Assembly (NCBI GenBank): GCA_035222895.1 | Contig: JAVYIG010002733.1 | Span: forward strand, 62,001 to 126,000 | Direction: 5' to 3' | DNA from: Strongylocentrotus droebachiensis | Lineage: Eukaryota > Echinodermata > Echinoidea > Camarodonta > Strongylocentrotidae | Length of the DNA stretch: 64,000 nt | Program-made: the position numbers and the translations under genes | The notes under the pieces: generated by a model | The model's database searches: none | Told to the model about the DNA's origin: nothing | The model's input: the letters and a program-made list of their open reading frames with translations, nothing else | Shown here: one piece after another, positions 52,201-61,200 of the stretch | Layout of the letters: every line of letters starts with the position of its first letter | Numbering within the stretch: position 1 is the first letter of the stretch

Positions 52201-55200
52201 TGGTGTTGTGCCTGGTGTAGTACCTGGTGTTGTTTCAGGTGTTGTACCCAGTGTTGTTCCGAGTGTAGTTCTTGGTGTTGTTTCAGGTGTTGTACCCGGT
52301 GTTGTACCTGGTGTAGTTCCTGGTGTTGTTTCAGGTGTTGTACCAGGTGTTGTACCTGGTGTAGTTCCTGGTGTTGTACCTAGTGTAGTTCCTGGTGTTG
52401 TTTCAGGTGTTGTACCCGGTGTTGTTCCTGGTGTAGTTCCTGGTGTTGTTTCAGGTGTCGTACCTGGTGTACTACAGGTTACTGTGTAGTGTCGACCACA
52501 ACACAAATACCTGACTTCGTAATCACGGCAACGAGGCATATTAGGACGGTTCCTACATATGAGACCTGTACTCTTGTCGCATGTCACATCATCATCAGTC
52601 TCATTGGAGAAGATGTGCGTATCAGCCGTTCGACATTCCACGTCTTTGGGAAGAGCACAATCAGCAGGGAATCCTGGGACGTGCTGAGCATCTTCAAGTA
52701 GCTCTACTTCATCTCCTTCTTGCTCACTTTCAAGACCGGAATTCTGATTAATCCATCCGTACCACACGCAGTAATTGACATACTTCTCAACACATACTGC
52801 ACAAGATAATAAACGAAATTATAGATTGCAAATTATCAATATTAAGGTATGACAAAATCTACCAAGGGAATATTAATATCAATCGTCATCCCATATATCC
52901 CTCCCCCCCCCCCAAAAAAAAAAAAAAAATCCTCTGTCAATACCTCCTTTTTTTATAAAACTAGGCCTACAATGATAAACAACAAACATTCTTATACCAA
53001 CTTTCATTTCCCATGTGTGTGTTGTCCGATATACCCATTTCTGTGTTTCTGATCATTACAAAACTTCAGAGTACATCAATTATACGTATGAGGCCTACTA
53101 GGAATGCAAATTCAGTGTTTCGCAATTGCTTATCCCCAATACTTAGCTCGCCAAGTTTCCAAGTGTAAAATCGAAAAAGCAGAAACAATATGGCTCATTT
53201 AGGAAACCACACATCTCCATAAATAATGGTTAATTTAGGAAACCACACATCTCCATATTTTATAATCGCTAATTAAGAAAACCACACATCTCCATAAATA
53301 GTGGGTAATTTATTCAGATTATCCATCGATCGCAGCCCAGGAGGCTGAATTGTACAATATTTTTACAAAAGTATTTACATGATTAAAGATGCACTAAATA
53401 AAAAGATGATAGCATATGCATCTATCTTGCCTGCAGAGTTTATAGAGGGGATATAAGACACGTATGCACATGCGTTTGACGAAGTGAATCAATACTGTAA
53501 TGAGTAAATGATGATTACCCCTTTCCTATGTTCTATATAGATATTTCGTTGTAATCATAGGAATTTGACGTTTCCAGCTCTTTATGTTGCTTTGTTTAAT
53601 TCTCATTCCCGTGATATTATTATATTGGAATTATGTATAGAATCTAGGGGAACTCGCGCCAATGCTAATCTGTTCCTGTAATTGATAAGATCGTTTTGAA
53701 TGAAAAAAAAACAAACAAAGTCTGGTCTTATGGAAACGAATATAATTATCAACTTAACAGGTAATACAACACACTGCCAAACCGAATATTTTCCTTTTGG
53801 TTTAATGTAATATTTTGATCAGTTTGTTGTCGGGCTCCTTTTAGAGACTGTGGTAATTACACTCTGCAGCCATGCTTACCTTCTTCAGTAGTTGTACCTT
53901 TAGCGGTTATTTTGGTATTCGAGTTTTACAGTCAGGTGTGGTGGTGTAGGTTTGCAGGAGTTTTATAAAAAAAAAGATAAATATATACGTTAATTTATAC
54001 TAGGGAAACGTATTCGTGGCATAACTGACCAAAGACAGAGAGTGAGGAATAGATAAGAATAACTTTTGCATAGAGAAGATATTAAAGTCTTTTCCTATAT
54101 GCTTTTTTTTTCTTGCTCTACCAACATAATCAAATCAAGTAATTTCGGAGGTACACATATCTGAATCCAACACAAAATATATCTGCAATGTTTGATACTT
54201 AGTTCATTTCTGTGCAATATGTTATCAGTCAGCCTCACGGTAATTGTACTTTTCTCACAATAATTCGTTCAAAAAACACCAGTATAATTTGTCCTTGATG
54301 TCATTTTAAGAAAATACTCTTAAAATCAAATAGGAAAAATTAAATGTTATTTGCAATACTATAGAACCATAACTCTATATTCAATAATTCTTCGCCTAAT
54401 TTATTTGGTAATCAGTTGCTGATTGGCATTAGAAAAGACTTATATTAAATGTGACAAATTTTCCAAGCAGCTTAAAGAGGCAATAACAAAATGACGTCTA
54501 GAGAACCCAAATCTTTAGAAATGCAATAGGGTATCTAGCTACAAACCGCAAACAAGACTTGACCTAACCTGGTGTTGTTTCAGGTGTTGTAGCCGGTGTT
54601 GTACCTGGTGTAGTTCGTGGTGATGTTGAAGGTGTGTGAACATGTGGTGTAGTGCCTGTTGTAGTGCCTGGTGTAGTACCTGGTGTGGTGCCTGGTGTCG
54701 TTTCAGGTGTTGTACCCGGTGTTGTACCTGGTGTAGTTCCTGGTGTTGTTTCAGGTGTTGTACCCGGTGTTGTACCTGGTGTAGTTCCTGGTGTTGTTTC
54801 AGGTGTTGTACCTGGTGTACTACATGTTACTGTGTAGTGTCGACCACAACACAAGTACCTGACTTCGTAATCATGGCAACGAGGCATATTAGGACGGTTC
54901 CTACATAGGAGACCTGTACTCTTGTCGCATGTCACATCATCATCAGTCTCATTGGAGAAGATGTGCGTATCAGCCGTTCGACATTCCACGTCTTTGGGAA
55001 GAGCACAATCAGCAGGGAATCCTGGGACGTGCTGAGCATCTTCAAGTAGCTCTACTTCATCTCCTTCTTGCTCACTTTCAAGACCGGAATTCTGATTAAT
55101 CCATCCGTACCACACGCAGTAATTGACATACTTCTCAACACATACTGCACAAGATAATAAACGAAATTATAGATTGCAAATTATCAATATTAAGGTATGA

Positions 55201-55247
55201 CAAAATCTACCAAGGGAATATTAATATCAATCGTCATCCCATATATC

Positions 55248-55278
<31 letters not shown>

Positions 55279-58200
55279 ATCCTCTGTCAATACCTCCTTT
55301 TTTTTATAAAACTAGGCCTACAATGATAAACAACAAACATTCTTATACCAACTTTCATTTCCCATGTGTGTGTTGTCCGATATACCCATTTCTGTGTTTC
55401 TGATCATTACAAAACTTCAGAGTACATCAATTATACGTATGAGGCCTACTAGGAATGCAAATTCAGTGTTTCGCAATTGCTTATCCCCAATACTTAGCTC
55501 GCCAAGTTTCCAAGTGTAAAATCGAAAAAGCAGAAACAATATGGCTCATTTAGGAAACCACACATCTCCATAAATAATGGTTAATTTAGGAAACCACACA
55601 TCTCCATATTTTATAATCGCTAATTAAGAAAACCACACATCTCCATAAATAGTGGGTAATTTATTCAGATTATCCATCGATCGCAGCCCAGGAGGCTGAA
55701 TTGTACAATATTTTTACAAAAGTATTTACATGATTAAAGATGCACTAAATAAAAAGATGATAGCATATGCATCTATCTTGCCTGCAGAGTTTATAGAGGG
55801 GATATAAGACACGTATGCACATGCGTTTGACGAAGTGAATCAATACTGTAATGAGTAAATGATGATTACCCCTTTCCTATGTTCTATATAGATATTTCGT
55901 TGTAATCATAGGAATTTGACGTTTCCAGCTCTTTATGTTGCTTTGTTTAATTCTCATTCCCGTGATATTATTATATTGGAATTATGTATAGAATCTAGGG
56001 GAACTCGCGCCAATGCTAATCTGTTCCTGTAATTGATAAGATCGTTTTGAATGAAAAAAAAAACAAACAAAGTCTGGTCTTATGGAAACGAATATAATTA
56101 TCAACTTAACAGGTAATACAACACACTGCCAAACCGAATATTTTCCTTTTGGTTTAATGTAATATTTTGATCAGTTTGTTGTCGGGCTCCTTTTAGAGAC
56201 TGTGGTAATTACACTCTGCAGCCATGCTTACCTTCTTCAGTAGTTGTACCTTTAGCGGTTATTTTGGTATTCGAGTTTTACAGTCAGGTGTGGTGGTGTA
56301 GGTTTGCAGGAGTTTTATAAAAAAAAAGATAAATATATACGTTAATTTATACTAGGGAAACGTATTCGTGGCATAACTGACCAAAGACAGAGAGTGAGGA
56401 ATAGATAAGAATAACTTTTGCATAGAGAAGATATTAAAGTCTTTTCCTATATGCTTTTTTTTTCTTGCTCTACCAACATAATCAAATCAAGTAATTTCGG
56501 AGGTACACATATCTGAATCCAACACAAAATATATCTGCAATGTTTGATACTTAGTTCATTTCTGTGCAATATGTTATCAGTCAGCCTCACGGTAATTGTA
56601 CTTTTCTCACAATAATTCGTTCAAAAAACACCAGTATAATTTGTCCTTGATGTCATTTTAAGAAAATACTCTTAAAATCAAATAGGAAAAATTAAATGTT
56701 ATTTGCAATACTATAGAACCATAACTCTATATTCAATAATTCTTCGCCTAATTTATTTGGTAATCAGTTGCTGATTGGCATTAGAAAAGACTTATATTAA
56801 ATGTGACAAATTTTCCAAGCAGCTTAAAGAGGCAATAACAAAATGACGTCTAGAGAACCCAAATCTTTAGAAATGCAATAGGGTATCTAGCTACAAACCG
56901 CAAACAAGACTTGACCTAACCTGGTGTTGTTTCAGGTGTTGTAGCCGGTGTTGTACCTGGTGTAGTTCGTGGTGATGTTGAAGGTGTGTGAACATGTGGT
57001 GTAGTGCCTGTTGTAGTGCCTGGTGTAGTACCTGGTGTGGTGCCTGGTGTCGTTTCAGGTGTTGTACCCGGTGTTGTACCTGGTGTAGTTCCTGGTGTTG
57101 TTTCAGGTGTTGTACCCGGTGTTGTACCTGGTGTAGTTCCTGGTGTTGTTTCAGGTGTCGTACCTGGTGTACTACAGGTTACTGTGTAGTGTCGACCACA
57201 ACACAAGTACCTGACTTCGTAATCACGGCAACGAGGCATATTAGGACGGTTCCTACATATGAGACCTGTACTCTTGTCGCATGTCACATCATCATCAGTC
57301 TCATTGGAGAAGATGTGCGTATCAGCCGTTCGACATTCCACGTCTTTGGGAAGAGCACAATCAGCAGGGAATCCTGGGACGTGCTGAGCATCTTCAAGTA
57401 GCTCTACTTCATCTCCTTCTTGCTCACTTTCAAGACCGGAATTCTGATTAATCCATCCGTACCACACGCAGTAATTGACATACTTCTCAACACATACTGC
57501 ACAAGATAATAAACGAAATTATAGATTGCAAATTATCAATATTAAGGTATGACAAAATCTACCAAGGGAATATTAATATCAATCGTCATCCCATATATCC
57601 CTCCCCCCCCCAAAAAAAAAAAAAAAAATCCTCTGTCAATACCTCCTTTTTTTATAAAACTAGGCCTACAATGATAAACAACAAACATTCTTATACCAAC
57701 TTTCATTTCCCATGTGTGTGTTGTCCGATATACCCATTTCTGTGTTTCTGATCATTACAAAACTTCAGAGTACATCAATTATACGTATGAGGCCTACTAG
57801 GAATGCAAATTCAGTGTTTCGCAATTGCTTATCCCCAATACTTAGCTCGCCAAGTTTCCAAGTGTAAAATCGAAAAAGCAGAAACAATATGGCTCATTTA
57901 GGAAACCACACATCTCCATAAATAATGGTTAATTTAGGAAACCACACATCTCCATATTTTATAATCGCTAATTAAGAAAACCACACATCTCCATAAATAG
58001 TGGGTAATTTATTCAGATTATCCATCGATCGCAGCCCAGGAGGCTGAATTGTACAATATTTTTACAAAAGTATTTACATGATTAAAGATGCACTAAATAA
58101 AAAGATGATAGCATATGCATCTATCTTGCCTGCAGAGTTTATAGAGGGGATATAAGACACGTATGCACATGCGTTTGACGAAGTGAATCAATACTGTAAT

Positions 58201-61200
58201 GAGTAAATGATGATTACCCCTTTCCTATGTTCTATATAGATATTTCGTTGTAATCATAGGAATTTGACGTTTCCAGCTCTTTATGTTGCTTTGTTTAATT
58301 CTCATTCCCGTGATATTATTATATTGGAATTATGTATAGAATCTAGGGGAACTCGCGCCAATGCTAATCTGTTCCTGTAATTGATAAGATCGTTTTGAAT
58401 GAAAAAAAAACAAACAAAGTCTGGTCTTATGGAAACGAATATAATTATCAACTTAACAGGTAATACAACACACTGCCAAACCGAATATTTTCCTTTTGGT
58501 TTAATGTAATATTTTGATCAGTTTGTTGTCGGGCTCCTTTTAGAAACTGTGGTAATTACACTCTGCAGCCATGCTTACCTTCTTCAGTAGTTGTACCTTT
58601 AGCGGTTATTTTGGTATTCGAGTTTTACAGTCAGGTGTGGTGGTGTAGGTTTGCAGGAGTTTTATAAAAAAAAAAGATAAATATATACGTTAATTTATAC
58701 TAGGGAAACGTATTCGTGGCATAACTGACCAAAGACAGAGAGTGAGGAATAGATAAGAATAACTTTTGCATAGAGAAGATATTAAAGTCTTTTCCTATAT
58801 GCTTTTTTTTTCTTGCTCTACCAACATAATCAAATCAAGTAATTTCGGAGGTACACATATCTGAATCCAACACAAAATATATCTGCAATGTTTGATACTT
58901 AGTTCATTTCTGTGCAATATGTTATCAGTCAGCCTCACGGTAATTGTACTTTTCTCACAATAATTCGTTCAAAAAACACCAGTATAATTTGTCCTTGATG
59001 TCATTTTAAGAAAATACTCTTAAAATCAAATAGGAAAAATTAAATGTTATTTGCAATACTATAGAACCATAACTCTATATTCAATAATTCTTCGCCTAAT
59101 TTATTTGGTAATCAGTTGCTGATTGGCATTAGAAAAGACTTATATTAAATGTGACAAATTTTCCAAGCAGCTTAAAGAGGCAATAACAAAATGACGTCTA
59201 GAGAACCCAAATCTTTAGAAATGCAATAGGGTATCTAGCTACAAACCGCAAACAAGACTTGACCTAACCTGGTGTTGTTTCAGGTGTTGTAGCCGGTGTT
59301 GTACCTGGTGTAGTTCGTGGTGATGTTGAAGGTGTGTGAACATGTGGTGTAGTGCCTGTTGTAGTGCCTGGTGTAGTACCTGGTGTGGTGCCTGGTGTCG
59401 TTTCAGGTGTTGTACCCGGTGTTGTACCTGGTGTAGTTCCTGGTGTTGTTTCAGGTGTTGTACCCGGTGTTGTACCTGGTGTAGTTCCTGGTGTTGTTTC
59501 AGGTGTTGTACCTGGTGTACTACATGTTACTGTGTAGTGTCGACCACAACACAAGTACCTGACTTCGTAATCATGGCAACGAGGCATATTAGGACGGTTC
59601 CTACATAGGAGACCTGTACTCTTGTCGCATGTCACATCATCATCAGTCTCATTGGAGAAGATGTGCGTATCAGCCGTTCGACATTCCACGTCTTTGGGAA
59701 GAGCACAATCAGCAGGGAATCCTGGGACGTGCTGAGCATCTTCAAGTAGCTCTACTTCATCTCCTTCTTGCTCACTTTCAAGACCGGAATTCTGATTAAT
59801 CCATCCGTACCACACGCAGTAATTGACATACTTCTCAACACATACTGCACAAGATAATAAACGAAATTATAGATTGCAAATTATCAATATTAAGGTATGA
59901 CAAAATCTACCAAGGGAATATTAATATCAATCGTCATCCCATATATCCCTCCCCCCCCCAAAAAAAAAAAAAAAAAAATCCTCTGTCAATACCTCCTTTT
60001 TTTTATAAAACTAGGCCTACAATGATAAACAACAAACATTCTTATACCAACTTTCATTTCCCATGTGTGTGTTGTCCGATATACCCATTTCTGTGTTTCT
60101 GATCATTACAAAACTTCAGAGTACATCAATTATACGTATGAGGCCTACTAGGAATGCAAATTCAGTGTTTCGCAATTGCTTATCCCCAATACTTAGCTCG
60201 CCAAGTTTCCAAGTGTAAAATCGAAAAAGCAGAAACAATATGGCTCATTTAGGAAACCACACATCTCCATAAATAATGGTTAATTTAGGAAACCACACAT
60301 CTCCATATTTTATAATCGCTAATTAAGAAAACCACACATCTCCATAAATAGTGGGTAATTTATTCAGATTATCCATCGATCGCAGCCCAGGAGGCTGAAT
60401 TGTACAATATTTTTACAAAAGTATTTACATGATTAAAGATGCACTAAATAAAAAGATGATAGCATATGCATCTATCTTGCCTGCAGAGTTTATAGAGGGG
60501 ATATAAGACACGTATGCACATGCGTTTGACGAAGTGAATCAATACTGTAATGAGTAAATGATGATTACCCCTTTCCTATGTTCTATATAGATATTTCGTT
60601 GTAATCATAGGAATTTGACGTTTCCAGCTCTTTATGTTGCTTTGTTTAATTCTCATTCCCGTGATATTATTATATTGGAATTATGTATAGAATCTAGGGG
60701 AACTCGCGCCAATGCTAATCTGTTCCTGTAATTGATAAGATCGTTTTGAATGAAAAAAAAAACAAACAAAGTCTGGTCTTATGGAAACGAATATAATTAT
60801 CAACTTAACAGGTAATACAACACACTGCCAAACCGAATATTTTCCTTTTGGTTTAATGTAATATTTTGATCAGTTTGTTGTCGGGCTCCTTTTAGAGACT
60901 GTGGTAATTACACTCTGCAGCCATGCTTACCTTCTTCAGTAGTTGTACCTTTAGCGGTTATTTTGGTATTCGAGTTTTACAGTCAGGTGTGGTGGTGTAG
61001 GTTTGCAGGAGTTTTATAAAAAAAAAGATAAATATATACGTTAATTTATACTAGGGAAACGTATTCGTGGCATAACTGACCAAAGACAGAGAGTGAGGAA
61101 TAGATAAGAATAACTTTTGCATAGAGAAGATATTAAAGTCTTTTCCTATATGCTTTTTTTTTCTTGCTCTACCAACATAATCAAATCAAGTAATTTCGGA